Assembly: GCA_017308115.1 (NCBI GenBank)
Contig: JAFKFS010000018.1
Location: 1 to 62,286 of the forward strand
Source: Bordetella sp.
Lineage (GTDB): Bacteria > Pseudomonadota > Alphaproteobacteria > Caulobacterales > Caulobacteraceae
DNA: 62,286 nt
Direction of reading: 5' to 3'
Shown here: positions 19,662 to 28,391 of the stretch, in pieces
Numbering within the stretch: the stretch's first letter is position 1
How the letters are laid out: the number at the start of each line of letters is the position of its first letter
Position numbers and translations under genes: made by a program
Notes under the pieces: model-generated
Told to the model about the DNA's origin: nothing
Database searches by the model: none
Seen by the model: only the letters and a program-made list of their open reading frames with translations

Positions 19662-19704
19662 TGTGAGTGAGGTCCCGCTGACTTTTCAACAGGAGCCCGT
19701 TCCG

Positions 19705-20118
19705 GTGGTGTCAAAGAGAAGCGATTCATGGCTCAAGCTGCTTCACGCCGTCACCCATATCGAGGCCGCTTTGGCCAAGGTTCTGCAAGAACGGCATGGG
19801 CTTGGTCTGTCGGATTATCGTGCGCTCCTGATACTGTCGCGTTCGCCGGATTCCGAACTTCGCATGCAAGAGTTGGCGTCTCATCTTCGACTGAACCAGA
19901 GTTCGGTTTCGCGGATGGTCGAACGTTTGGAGCATGACGGCCTGACCGTTCGCGACCTCTGTCCCGACGACAGGCGCGGCGTCTATACGGTCATCACCGA
20001 CAAGGGACGTTCAAGGGTCGAAAGCGCGCAGCCGGAGTATGAGGCGGCCTTGGCGGCGGCGCTGAAGGAACAGGGCTGCGAGGAGTTGCTGTCGGTGAAA
20101 TTCATCAAGAAAGGATAG
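19705..20118 (+). CDS. MarR-family transcriptional regulator of the SMR pair
   Basis: This regulator of about 137 residues has a winged helix: helices at LRMQELASHLRLNQSSVSRMVERLEHDGL and the wing motif DLCPDDRRGVYTVITDKG. The start is taken as GTG at 19705 because AGGAG lies nine bases upstream; GTG 19708 or ATG 19651 are alternatives. The C-terminal dimerisation helix after EYEAALAAAL is somewhat short for the family. It probably binds the TGCATGNGCATRCA palindromes at 18672, 18719 and 19648, repressing the SMR genes and itself until a ligand releases it. Assignment to those sites is inferred from position and symmetry. Confidence 0.86.
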   Translation: MVSKRSDSWLKLLHAVTHIEAALAKVLQERHGLGLSDYRALLILSRSPDSELRMQELASHLRLNQSSVSRMVERLEHDGLTVRDLCPDDRRGVYTVITDKGRSRVESAQPEYEAALAAALKEQGCEELLSVKFIKKG

Positions 20119-20293
20119 GCTGCTTCAGGTTGAAGGGGCGGGCGCCGCCAAACCAGCCCCCGAGCAAATTCGCCAGGATGGGCGTCCCCGCCTCGCCCTG
20201 ATCCACCTGACGGCCCTGTCTGGGATGAGGGCCCTGTCCTGTCCTCCCGCCATCTCCTTGTCGAAGCTTCGCAGTCGTGCAATCTGGACCACC

Positions 20294-20956
20294 ATGCAAT
20301 GTGACGACGACGGCAAGGGACAGGCGGGCGGGAGCGGCGGCGTTCGCGATGACAGGGCGCGATGGCTCGCCCTGAACGTGCTTCCGCACGAAGCGGCCGT
20401 GCGTCGCTGGCTGGACCGGGGACGTCATCTGCCGGCGGATATCGATGACATCATACAGGAAAGCTACGCCAAGCTGGTCGGACTGGCCGACACCAGCCGC
20501 ATAGACAACGTCCGGGCCTATTTCTTCCGCACCGCCCATTCGGTCGTGGCGGGGCGATTGCGGCGCAAGACCGTCGTCTCCATCGCCTCCCTGGCTGAAA
20601 CCGAAAGCCTGTATGAAGGCATAGAGGTGCTGACGCCCGAGGACAGCGTCGTGGCCCGGAACGAGCTGCAAATCCTGTCCGACATGATGGGGCGTCTGCC
20701 GGACAAGACCCGCAGGGTCTTCATGCTCAGTCGGGTCGAGGGGCTGAGCCAGAAGGAGATCGCCGATCGAACCGGCATTCCCGAAAGCACGGTCGAGAAA
20801 CACATCGCCAAGGGAATTCGGCTGCTGACCGAAGCCTATGCGCATGGAGGATATGGCGCGGTGATCGCGTCAAGGCTAGACAGAGCCGCAAGTCAGCGGC
20901 CGAGCAGCAGTAAGCGAAAAGGCGGATATGTCCCGGGAGGGAAGCCGAGAGATTGA
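20294..20956 (+). CDS. ECF-type RNA polymerase sigma factor (FecI-like)
   Basis: This sigma-70 family ECF factor of about 220 residues has region 2 at about 30-95 (DIDDIIQESYAKLVGL... VRAYFFRTAHSVV) and region 4 at about 135-190 (LPDKTRRVFMLSRVEGLSQKEIADRTGIPESTVEKHIAKG). It would direct RNA polymerase to the receptor operon when released by the anti-sigma partner. The start ATG at 20294 (MQCDDDG) is a judgement; ATG at 20225 is also possible. It overlaps the fecR-like gene by 29 bases, giving tight coupling. The order sigma, FecR, TBDR matches cell-surface signalling units. Confidence 0.9.
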   Translation: MQCDDDGKGQAGGSGGVRDDRARWLALNVLPHEAAVRRWLDRGRHLPADIDDIIQESYAKLVGLADTSRIDNVRAYFFRTAHSVVAGRLRRKTVVSIASLAETESLYEGIEVLTPEDSVVARNELQILSDMMGRLPDKTRRVFMLSRVEGLSQKEIADRTGIPESTVEKHIAKGIRLLTEAYAHGGYGAVIASRLDRAASQRPSSSKRKGGYVPGGKPRD

Positions 20957-21878
20957 GGACAAGGCGGCCCTGTGGGCCGCTCGGCTGGAACGCGGCCCCT
21001 TGTCCGCCGTCGATCAGACGAGTCTGGACGCCTGGCTGGCGGGCGACCCCCGGCGTCTGGGGGCGTTCGCGCGGGCGCGCGCCGTGGCTCTGCACAGCCT
21101 GCGCGCCTCGGCCCTGGCGACGTCGCGGCCTGAGGAAGGCCTCGCCGTGCCTGACGCCGACTTCAGCCGCCGTCGCCTCCTGGCCGCCTCGGCCGCCGTC
21201 ATCGTGGTCGGCGCCTCCGGACTGGCGGCCGCGCGCTGGCGCCGGTCCCAGGCGTTTGAAACCGGGCGAGGCGAGGTGCGGGCGGTGACCCTGTCGGACG
21301 GGTCGATCATGACTCTCAGCGCCCTGTCCCGGACCAGCGTCCGTTATGGGCGGGAGTTCAGAGAGGTGGTCCTGACCACCGGAGAGGCCTTGTTCAGCGT
21401 TGCCGCGTCCGATCGCCCCTTCCTCGTGACGGCGGGGGGCATGCGTATTCTGGCGGAGTCCGGGCGTTTCCTGGTGCGCCGCATGGACCTGACGCCGGTC
21501 CATGTCATGGCCCTGGAGGCCTCGGTGCGGGTTCGGCGCGATGACGGTCCATCCCTGTCCATCATGCCCTACCGGGCGGCGGCCCTGTCCGGCGACGTGG
21601 TCGAGTCCAAGCCCGTCGGTGAGATCGAGGCGGCCCGCGCCCTGGCCTGGCGCGAGGGTCGTCTCTCCTTCCAGGACGCGCTTCTGACGGAGGCCGCGGC
21701 CGAGTTCGCCCGTTTCAGCGACCGGCTTATCGTCATCACGGACCCGACGGTTCGCGACATGCGGATCACCGGCCTGTTCCCGGCGAACGATCCGGCGGTG
21801 TTCGCGCGGGCGGCGGCGGTGAGCCTGAACCTGCGCGTCGCCGTCGGCCCGGACATCATCCGTCTCTCCCGCTGGTAA
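20928..21878 (+). CDS. FecR-family anti-sigma/sensor protein
   Basis: This 316-residue protein has an N-terminal cytoplasmic sigma-binding part (WAARLERGPLSAVDQTSLDAWLAGDPRRLGAFAR, the DUF4880 type). A single membrane helix lies at about 87-105 (RRRLLAASAAVIVVGASGLAA), followed by a periplasmic FecR domain (GEVRAVTLSDGSIMTLSALSRTSVRYG). A C-terminal DUF4974/STN-like part (LSFQDALLTEAAAEFARFSD) completes it. It would receive the signal from the receptor's STN domain and control the sigma factor. ATG at 20928 overlaps the sigma gene; the next gene follows 97 bases after its stop. Confidence 0.93.
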   Translation: MSREGSREIEDKAALWAARLERGPLSAVDQTSLDAWLAGDPRRLGAFARARAVALHSLRASALATSRPEEGLAVPDADFSRRRLLAASAAVIVVGASGLAAARWRRSQAFETGRGEVRAVTLSDGSIMTLSALSRTSVRYGREFREVVLTTGEALFSVAASDRPFLVTAGGMRILAESGRFLVRRMDLTPVHVMALEASVRVRRDDGPSLSIMPYRAAALSGDVVESKPVGEIEAARALAWREGRLSFQDALLTEAAAEFARFSDRLIVITDPTVRDMRITGLFPANDPAVFARAAAVSLNLRVAVGPDIIRLSRW

Positions 21879-21975
21879 TTTTAATCCTCGGTTGGAGGAT
21901 TATTTCCCGAACCCGCGTCTTGGCTTTCGTACGGTCCTTGAGGCCGAGGGGAACGATAGTCGGTCGGGGGTGACC

Positions 21976-24900
21976 ATGATCTCTTTCAAGCGATGCCTGG
22001 CTGCAGGCGCGGCAGGAGCGGTCCTGCTTCTCGCCACCGGGGCCGCCGCCCAGGTGCGGGATTACAATGTTCCGGCCCTGCCCATCGGCCAGGCCGTGAC
22101 CGAACTGGCGCGCCAGGCGGGCGTGCAGATTTCCGCGCCGACGAGCCATCTGGGGGGCGTGCGGGCGCCGGCCGTCAACGGCCGCATGGATTTCCAGGAT
22201 GCGCTCGACCGCCTGATCGCGGGGACGGATCTGGAAGTCGTCGACCGCGAGGGCGCCGTCATCACCCTGCGTCGTCGCACCGAGGCCGATCGCAACGCCG
22301 CCCAGGTCGATGACGTCGTGGTCGTCGGCAGCCGCATCGTCGGCACGCGCATCAATGAGGCCTTGCCGGTCACGGTCATCGATTCCGACGAACTGGACGC
22401 CATCGGCGCCGTGGACGGCGACGATCTGTTCCGGTCGATCGCCCAGGTCGGGGACGTCGGCTTCAATGACGCCGACACCGACAACGGCGGCATCAACAAT
22501 GCGCGCGGCGACGTGGCTTCGATCGACCTGCGCTCGATCGGCACCGGCAACACCCTGGTCCTGCTGAACGGGCGGCGGTTGGTGCCGCACCCCGGCACCC
22601 AGGTCGAGAGCTTCGTGCCGGTCCAGACGGTCAACACCAACGCCATCCCGACCATGGGGCTGCGCCGGGTCGAGGTGCTGGCGGACGGCGCCGCCGCCCT
22701 CTACGGCACCGATGCGGTGGCCGGGGTGGTCAACAATGTGCTGCGCAGCAATTTCGAAGGGTTCACGGCCCAGGCCGGCATCGGCGCCGACCGCGGCGGC
22801 ATGGAGGAGTATTCCTTCAGCTTCCAGGCGGGCAAGGATTTCAACGACGGCCGCACCAACATCTCGATCATGGGCGACTATCTGACCCGTGACCCGCTCT
22901 ACATCTGGGAGCGGGACTACGCCACGGTGGCGGGCCGGGTGGCTCGCTTCAACGGCCGCGCGACGGGTCTGGACTACGGCACCTACAGCACCATCACGGC
23001 CTGGGCCGAAGGCATCCGGCTGAATCCGACGACCTATCAGCCCGCGAACGCCACGACGCGCGTCAATGGTCAGACCCTGACCGCCGCCGCCGGCACCTTC
23101 CATATCCAGCCCAAGACCAATCCGGGCTGCCTGGCCGACGGCTTCATCGCGGGGACCTGTTTCGACAACTCGACCCTGGCGACGACGACGGAGGACAGCA
23201 ACCTCCGCTATGACCTGGACACCATGCGGACGATCAGCTCGGCCGTGGATCGGGTCAACGTCTTCACCTTCGTCAATCACGAGTTCAACAACGGCGTCGA
23301 GTTCTTCGGCGAGCTTGGATACTATCAAGGCACGACATGGTCCCAGCGACAGCAGGATACGCCGCTGGACACCCAGCGCGTGCTCATGTCGCCGACCGCC
23401 TACTGGAACCCGCTGGGCGCCGTGGGCGTCACCGCGCGTCTGCCGGGCCTGACCACCGGCACGGGCACGACCGCCTTCCCGGCGGGCGGGGCGGCCGTCC
23501 AGATCCAGGATTTCAGGTTCGCCGACCTGGGCTATCGCACGGTCGATGTCGAGAACGTCACGCTGCGTTATCTCGGCGGCCTGCGAGGGGAATTCCGAGG
23601 CTTCGACTGGGAGACGGCGGTGCTTTACAGCAAGGCGTCGACGGAAGACGTCATGGACGGCATCAGCATGACCGGCCTGCAGGCCGCGCTGAACATGACG
23701 ACGCCGGCCGCCTACAATCCGTTCGTCGGCGGTGACCTGAACAGTCCCAAGGACGGCGTCGTCGGCCTGAACCAGCAATCGACGATCGATTCCATGCTGG
23801 TCAAGGTCTACCGCAAGGCCGAAACCGAGTTGGCGCTGTGGGACATGAAGGTCTCCAAAGGCGACCTCTTCGCCGTTCCGGCCGGCCACATCGGCTTTGC
23901 AGGCGGCGTGGAGGCCCGGCGTGAAACCTTCATGGAGGATCGCGATCCTCGCCTGGACGGGACGATCACCTTCACCGATCTGGCCGGCGGCGGTTCTCAG
24001 ACCGACGTCATGGGCGTGTCCTATACGCCGGACAGCTCCGGGGCCCGCAATGTCTATTCGGCCTTCGCCGAACTGGCCGTGCCGGTGGTGTCGCCCGAGA
24101 TGAACATCCCGCTGGTCAAGTCGATCGACATGCAGTTTGCGGCGCGCATCGAGAACTATTCGCTGTTCGGCACGGTCTGGGCCCCCAAGGTGGCCCTGGC
24201 CTATCGTCCGACCGACTGGCTGATGTTCCGCAGCGCCTGGTCCAAGGGCTTCCGCGCGCCGAACCTGCTGCAACTGCACCAGCCGGATTTCGAGCGTTCG
24301 AACAGCCGTCGTGACTATGCGGCCTGCGCCGTGCAACTGGCCATCGGCGCCATCCCCACCCTGGTGACCAGCAACGACTACTGCACCAGCGAGGATCGCA
24401 TCGAGCAGCGGACCGGCAACAAGGATCTGAAGGCCGAGGATTCCGACAACCTGAGCCTGGGTCTGGTGCTGGAGCCGACGCTGTGGCCCCGCGAATACGG
24501 CAGCCTGACCTTCACGGCCGACTACTGGAAGATTCGTCAGGAGAATCTGGTCGGCATCTTCGGCGGGCACAACCAGCTGCTGATGGACTACTACCTGCGG
24601 CAGATCGGTCAGACGAACCCCAACCTGGTCCGCGCAGCGCCCGACGCCCAGCAGATCGCCGATGCGGCCGCGGCCGGCCTGGCGCCGGTGGGCACGCTGC
24701 TCTCCATCAAGGACGAGTATGTGAACCTGCAGCCGCGCGAGTCCGAAGGGCTCGACCTGCGGATGTTCTACAGCCTGCGCAACACCCCGGCCGGAAGCTT
24801 CCGTCTGTCGGTGAACGCCAGCCAGAAGCTGAAGCGGTTCCAGGAGGCCAGCGAAGCCCACCAAATGCTGCTCGACGCCTTGCAGGATGGCGTGATTTCC

Positions 24901-25278
24901 GGCGTCACCGTCAGCGGGGTCGAGGATCTGGTGCGGCGCAACGGCCGCCCGGAATGGAAGGTCACGGCGTCGCTGACCTGGAGCAAGGGCCCGTTCACCT
25001 CGGGCTGGTACACCAGCTATGTCAGCGATTTCTATGACACCACGGCCAATGACGCGACGACGGGCGACTACTGGATGGTCGAGGAGTGGATGACCCATAA
25101 CCTCTATGTCCAGTTCGAGTTCGACAAGGGCCCCCTGGCGAACACCCGCGTCCGCATCGGCGCACGGAATCTCTTCGACGAAGACCCCCCGCTGACGGAC
25201 GACCGTTTCGGTTTCAACGGCAGCGTCCATTCCAACCGCGGGCGCTGGCTGTACGCCACCATCCGCAAGGAATTCTAA
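21976..25278 (+). CDS. TonB-dependent receptor 2 with N-terminal STN signalling domain
   Basis: This 1100-residue receptor has a signal peptide (1-26), an STN domain (about 29-95, DYNVPALPIGQAVTELARQAGVQ), a TonB-box-like VDDVVVVGSRIVG, a plug (RSIGTGNTLVLLNGRRLVPH; YGTDAVAGVVNNVLR) and a barrel ending in Phe (YATIRKEF). The STN domain plus the upstream sigma and FecR genes indicate transcriptional self-induction by substrate. The ATG at 21976 is preceded by GGGGGTGA. A 13-14 bp hairpin separates it from the carboxylate symporter gene. The substrate is unknown; the downstream genes hint at a carboxylated or peptide-like compound. Confidence 0.93.
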   Translation: MISFKRCLAAGAAGAVLLLATGAAAQVRDYNVPALPIGQAVTELARQAGVQISAPTSHLGGVRAPAVNGRMDFQDALDRLIAGTDLEVVDREGAVITLRRRTEADRNAAQVDDVVVVGSRIVGTRINEALPVTVIDSDELDAIGAVDGDDLFRSIAQVGDVGFNDADTDNGGINNARGDVASIDLRSIGTGNTLVLLNGRRLVPHPGTQVESFVPVQTVNTNAIPTMGLRRVEVLADGAAALYGTDAVAGVVNNVLRSNFEGFTAQAGIGADRGGMEEYSFSFQAGKDFNDGRTNISIMGDYLTRDPLYIWERDYATVAGRVARFNGRATGLDYGTYSTITAWAEGIRLNPTTYQPANATTRVNGQTLTAAAGTFHIQPKTNPGCLADGFIAGTCFDNSTLATTTEDSNLRYDLDTMRTISSAVDRVNVFTFVNHEFNNGVEFFGELGYYQGTTWSQRQQDTPLDTQRVLMSPTAYWNPLGAVGVTARLPGLTTGTGTTAFPAGGAAVQIQDFRFADLGYRTVDVENVTLRYLGGLRGEFRGFDWETAVLYSKASTEDVMDGISMTGLQAALNMTTPAAYNPFVGGDLNSPKDGVVGLNQQSTIDSMLVKVYRKAETELALWDMKVSKGDLFAVPAGHIGFAGGVEARRETFMEDRDPRLDGTITFTDLAGGGSQTDVMGVSYTPDSSGARNVYSAFAELAVPVVSPEMNIPLVKSIDMQFAARIENYSLFGTVWAPKVALAYRPTDWLMFRSAWSKGFRAPNLLQLHQPDFERSNSRRDYAACAVQLAIGAIPTLVTSNDYCTSEDRIEQRTGNKDLKAEDSDNLSLGLVLEPTLWPREYGSLTFTADYWKIRQENLVGIFGGHNQLLMDYYLRQIGQTNPNLVRAAPDAQQIADAAAAGLAPVGTLLSIKDEYVNLQPRESEGLDLRMFYSLRNTPAGSFRLSVNASQKLKRFQEASEAHQMLLDALQDGVISGVTVSGVEDLVRRNGRPEWKVTASLTWSKGPFTSGWYTSYVSDFYDTTANDATTGDYWMVEEWMTHNLYVQFEFDKGPLANTRVRIGARNLFDEDPPLTDDRFGFNGSVHSNRGRWLYATIRKEF

Positions 25279-25287
25279 GAGCGTCGT

Positions 25288-25318
25288 CGTCCGAGGCGCC
25301 GTTCCGGCGTCTCGGACG
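25288..25318. terminator. Strong hairpin between receptor 2 and symporter
   Basis: The arms GTCCGAGGCGCCG (25289-25301) and CGGCGTCTCGGAC (25305-25317) pair over 13 bp with one G-U and a TTC loop, and one more C-G pair closes the base. It begins 10 bases after the receptor stop and ends 32 bases before the next start. It may terminate or attenuate read-through; no clean T-run follows. Confidence 0.5.
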
Positions 25319-25350
25319 CCATCCTGTCGTCCGGCAACCGGGGGCTTCCG

Positions 25351-26646
25351 ATGTCCATACCGTCTCCGACGGCCGCGGGGCCGCTCGATTTCCTGTCGCG
25401 CCTGGGCCGGCTCTGGGTCGGCGCGCCGCTGTGGGCCCGCATCCTTCTGGGGCTGCTGCTCGGCGCCGCCGCCGGTCTGGCGCTGGGGGATTCGGCGGCG
25501 CAGCTGAAATGGATCGGCGACGTCTTCGTGCGTCTGATCCGCATGCTGGTGACGCCCCTGGTCTTCGTGACCGTGGTCGCGGGCGTGGCCGCCATGGCCG
25601 ATCCGGCCCGACTGGGCTCGGTCGGAGCCAAGACCCTGTTCCTGTATTTCGCGCTGATGCTCGTGGCCTCGGCGCTCGGCCTGACGCTGGCGACGCTGAT
25701 CCGCCCCGGCGAAGGGGTGGATCTGGCCGGGGTGGCGCCCCAGGCCGTCGGTTCGCCCGAGCCCCTGAACAGGATGCTGATGGACATCGTGCCGCTGAAT
25801 CCCGTGGCGGCCCTGGCCGAGGGCGACATGCTGGCGGTGATCTTCTTCGCCCTGATGATCGGCCTGGCCATTCTCACCGTCGGCGAGGAGGCCGGGCCGG
25901 TGCGGACGGTGTTCGATTCCGCCTCGGCGGTCCTGATGCGGATGGTCCGGTTCGTGATGGAGCTGGCGCCGTTCGGCGTCTTCGCCCTGATCGCCTGGGT
26001 CATGGGGACCAGCGGTCCGTCGGCCTTCGTCAGCATATTCAAGCTGGCGATCTGCGTTCTGGCCGGAGCGGTCATCCAGACCGTCATCGTCCATGGCGGG
26101 CTGCTGCGGCTTCTGGCGCGGCTGCCGGTGGTTCCCTTCTTTCGCGACATCGCCGACGCCATCGTCGTGGCCTTCTCCACCTCGTCCAGCGCCGCCGCCT
26201 TGCCGGTGGCCATGCGGGTGGCGCAGAAGAACCTGGGCGTCAGTCCCGCCGTGGCCTCCACCGTCCTGCCGATCGGGGTGACGTTGAGCATGGACGGCAC
26301 GGCCATGTATGTCGGCATGCTGGCCGTGTTTTCAGCCCAGGTCTTCGGGGTGAATCTTGCCCTGGCCGACTATCTGGCCATCATGGCGGTGACGACCCTG
26401 GTGGCCATGGGCACGGCGCCGGTGCCTTCCGCCTCGCTCTTCCTCCTGGCGGCGGTGCTGTCGGTGATCGGCCTGGGGCCGGAGCAGACCGCCCTGATCG
26501 TCGGCTTCATCCTGCCGTTCGATCGTCCGCTCGACATGATCCGCACCGTCCCCAACTGCACCAGCGACCTGTCGGTCTGCGTCGCCGTGGCCCGCTGGGA
26601 GGGCGACCTGGATATAGACGCCTATATGGCCAAGCCGGTCGAGTAG
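25351..26646 (+). CDS. Dicarboxylate/amino acid:cation symporter (DAACS family)
   Basis: This 431-residue inner-membrane protein of the GltP/DctA family couples sodium or proton entry to dicarboxylate, Glu/Asp or neutral amino acid uptake. The family's serine-rich re-entrant loop lies at VVAFSTSSSAAALPVAMRVA. VLPIGVTLSMDGTAMYVGM and the LMVTTLVAMGTAPVPSAS-like HP2 segment are also present, as is the late DRPLDMIRT motif whose Asp often contacts the substrate amino group. The ATG at 25351 is clear. It follows receptor 2 and its hairpin, so outer- and inner-membrane steps for one nutrient may be encoded in series. Confidence 0.92.
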   Translation: MSIPSPTAAGPLDFLSRLGRLWVGAPLWARILLGLLLGAAAGLALGDSAAQLKWIGDVFVRLIRMLVTPLVFVTVVAGVAAMADPARLGSVGAKTLFLYFALMLVASALGLTLATLIRPGEGVDLAGVAPQAVGSPEPLNRMLMDIVPLNPVAALAEGDMLAVIFFALMIGLAILTVGEEAGPVRTVFDSASAVLMRMVRFVMELAPFGVFALIAWVMGTSGPSAFVSIFKLAICVLAGAVIQTVIVHGGLLRLLARLPVVPFFRDIADAIVVAFSTSSSAAALPVAMRVAQKNLGVSPAVASTVLPIGVTLSMDGTAMYVGMLAVFSAQVFGVNLALADYLAIMAVTTLVAMGTAPVPSASLFLLAAVLSVIGLGPEQTALIVGFILPFDRPLDMIRTVPNCTSDLSVCVAVARWEGDLDIDAYMAKPVE

Positions 26647-26805
26647 GCGGATGCGCAAGGCCTGACCGGGACCAACGCCCATGTCGTTCTCACGCCGTCT
26701 CCCGAACCGCCGCGCCCTGTTGAAGCCTCCTTTGATCCGCCGCCTGGCCGCCGACATCCGGCGCCCGGATGCGCTGATCGCCGTCGCAATGAGGAATTAC
26801 GAGAG

Positions 26806-27723
26806 ATGAAGACGTCACATCGCCTTGTCGCCGCCCTGGCGACGCTTTCGATCGCCTCCAGCCTGGCGGGCGTCCTGACGGCGGAGGCCCAGGAGGCCGA
26901 GGCGGCGCCCGCCGCCCCGGCCGATGTTCGGGGCGAGCGCGTCGTCTTCATGAGCCGTGACGAGGTGCGCACCGAACTGGTCGGCTATCTGTTCCGCCCC
27001 ACCGCTCCCGTCGAGGGCGCGGCGCCGGCGGTGGTGCTGATGCATGGAAGGGCAGGGGCCTATTCGTCCCTCGCCGACGGCGTCTATGAGGCGCGGACCC
27101 TGACCCAGCGCCACCGTTACTGGGCCGAATACTGGGCGTCGCGCGGCTACTACGCCCTGGTCGTCGACAGCTTCGGTCCGCGCGGCCATCCGGGAGGATT
27201 CGCGGCCGGGACCTATTCGGAGCGTCCGGCCGATGTGAACGAGGTGACCATACGCCCGCTCGACGCCTATGGGGCGCTGCGCTACCTCCGGACGCTGGAC
27301 GGCGTGGACGACGATCGCATCGGGGTGATGGGCTGGTCGAACGGCGGCAGCGCCGTCCTGGCGACCATGGCGGACGACAAGCCCGGCGACATGCGCCGCA
27401 TCGGCTTTCGCGCGGGGATCGCCATGTATCCGGGCTGCGGCCTGCAGAACCGTTTCCGGCGTCAGGGCTACAAGACCTACGCTCCGGTAGAGGTCTTCAT
27501 GGGCACGGCCGACGAGGAGGTGTCCCATGACAGCTGTCTGCGCCTGACGACGGCCGCGCGCGGGGCTGGTTCGGCCATCGCCTTCCACTCCTATCCGGGC
27601 GCGAGCCACACCTTCGACGATCCGGGCCGGCGCCGCCAGTCGGTCCCGGCAAACGCCGCCGCGACGGGAGATGTCCGCGCCCGCGCCGCCGCCTTCTTCG
27701 CCGAGGCGCTTGCGCCGCGTTGA
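26806..27723 (+). CDS. Secreted dienelactone hydrolase-like alpha/beta hydrolase
   Basis: This 305-residue protein has a signal peptide (1-29, ending AEAQ) and a dienelactone-hydrolase-like fold. The oxyanion loop VVLMHGRAG, the nucleophile elbow GVMGWSNGGSA (Ser178, where true dienelactone hydrolases have Cys) and a late His in YPGASHTFDDPG are visible. It is therefore a periplasmic or surface esterase/lactonase/peptidase rather than the chlorocatechol-pathway enzyme. It follows the symporter by 159 bases, a gap in which I see no gene, and may prepare the substrate carried by it. The catalytic acid was not assigned. Confidence 0.82.
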   Translation: MKTSHRLVAALATLSIASSLAGVLTAEAQEAEAAPAAPADVRGERVVFMSRDEVRTELVGYLFRPTAPVEGAAPAVVLMHGRAGAYSSLADGVYEARTLTQRHRYWAEYWASRGYYALVVDSFGPRGHPGGFAAGTYSERPADVNEVTIRPLDAYGALRYLRTLDGVDDDRIGVMGWSNGGSAVLATMADDKPGDMRRIGFRAGIAMYPGCGLQNRFRRQGYKTYAPVEVFMGTADEEVSHDSCLRLTTAARGAGSAIAFHSYPGASHTFDDPGRRRQSVPANAAATGDVRARAAAFFAEALAPR

Positions 27724-27893
27724 GGTCAAGCCGCGCGCCGAGGATCGGCCATTCGTTCGCGGCGCGGTGCTTCCGACCCACGGCTGTTTCTCGGCGCGCC
27801 TTTCCACGCAAGGCGGTCTGACTCTGACTTTGTCTTCGCAGAAAGGCGCTCCGAACCGTTCGCCAACGACGTCAGGCAAGGCTGACGGCAAGA

Positions 27894-27913
27894 AATCAAG
27901 CGATTGATTAAAA
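27894..27913. promoter_or_regulatory. Island operator, motif A copy 1
   Basis: AAGCGATTGATTAAAA matches the island consensus AATCR-NN-YGATTAAA(T) with one to two differences, and a preceding AATCA extends it. It lies about 85-100 bp upstream of the TTG start at 27996. See the finding on the shared operator. Confidence 0.6.
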
Positions 27914-27940
27914 CTTGCCCTCGGCCCTTGCTCCAAAAAT

Positions 27941-27953
27941 CTAATGTCATTAG
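27941..27953. promoter_or_regulatory. Motif B copy 1 (CTAATG-T-CATTAG)
   Basis: A perfect 13-bp palindrome, CTAATGTCATTAG, 43 bp upstream of the first gene of the catabolic island. It matches CTATTGCCATTAG at 32428 and CTATCTCTGTTAG at 46070. Confidence 0.5.
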
Positions 27954-27995
27954 CCTCGACTTCAGGCCGCGAAGAACGACGGCAGGGAGGTCGCG

Positions 27996-28391
27996 TTGAA
28001 GGGACTGGGTAATGACGCCGCCTATTGGCGCGCGCTGGGCGAGGGGCGGCTGTCCCTGCCCCGGTGCGCAGGCTGCGGACGATGGTGCTGGCCGGCGCCC
28101 TTCAGATGCTCGGAATGCGGAAGCTGGGATTTCGATTGGCGGGATGTCGACATGGCGGGCGAGGTCTATGCCTGGACGCGCGTGCATCATCCGTTCGCCG
28201 GGGCCGAGGCCCTGGGCCTGCCCTATGTGGTCGCCTCCATCGCCCTTCCTCAGGCTGACGGCATCCGGCTGTTCGGCCTGCTGGAGCCGGGCGACGACGC
28301 CGTCATCGGCCTGAAGGTCAGGGGGCGGGTGCGCGCCAACCGCGCCTTCGACCGCGACGTCCTCGCCATCATCTGGAGTCCCGTCCCATGA
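27996..28391 (+). CDS. DUF35 zinc-ribbon/OB-fold protein, likely partner of the adjacent thiolase-fold protein
   Basis: This 131-residue DUF35 protein has a rubredoxin-like zinc ribbon (Cys24, Cys27, Cys38, Cys41) followed by an OB fold (GEVYAWTRVHHPF... GLKVRGRVRAN). DUF35 proteins bind acyl-CoA and act as obligate partners of thiolase-fold enzymes, notably in steroid side-chain retro-aldolases (Ltp2-type). The start is TTG at 27996, with GGGAGG five bases upstream; no ATG or GTG fits. The stop overlaps the next start by four bases (ATGA), so the two are made together. This is the first gene of the island. Confidence 0.87.
   Translation: MKGLGNDAAYWRALGEGRLSLPRCAGCGRWCWPAPFRCSECGSWDFDWRDVDMAGEVYAWTRVHHPFAGAEALGLPYVVASIALPQADGIRLFGLLEPGDDAVIGLKVRGRVRANRAFDRDVLAIIWSPVP

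Noticed and set aside
21856..26094. Very long open frame (1412 codons) on the minus strand opposite receptor 2 and the symporter
   Set aside because: It is a frame left open by GC-rich codon bias. Its translation is low-complexity and lacks any domain, while the plus strand has clear receptor, plug and symporter motifs.
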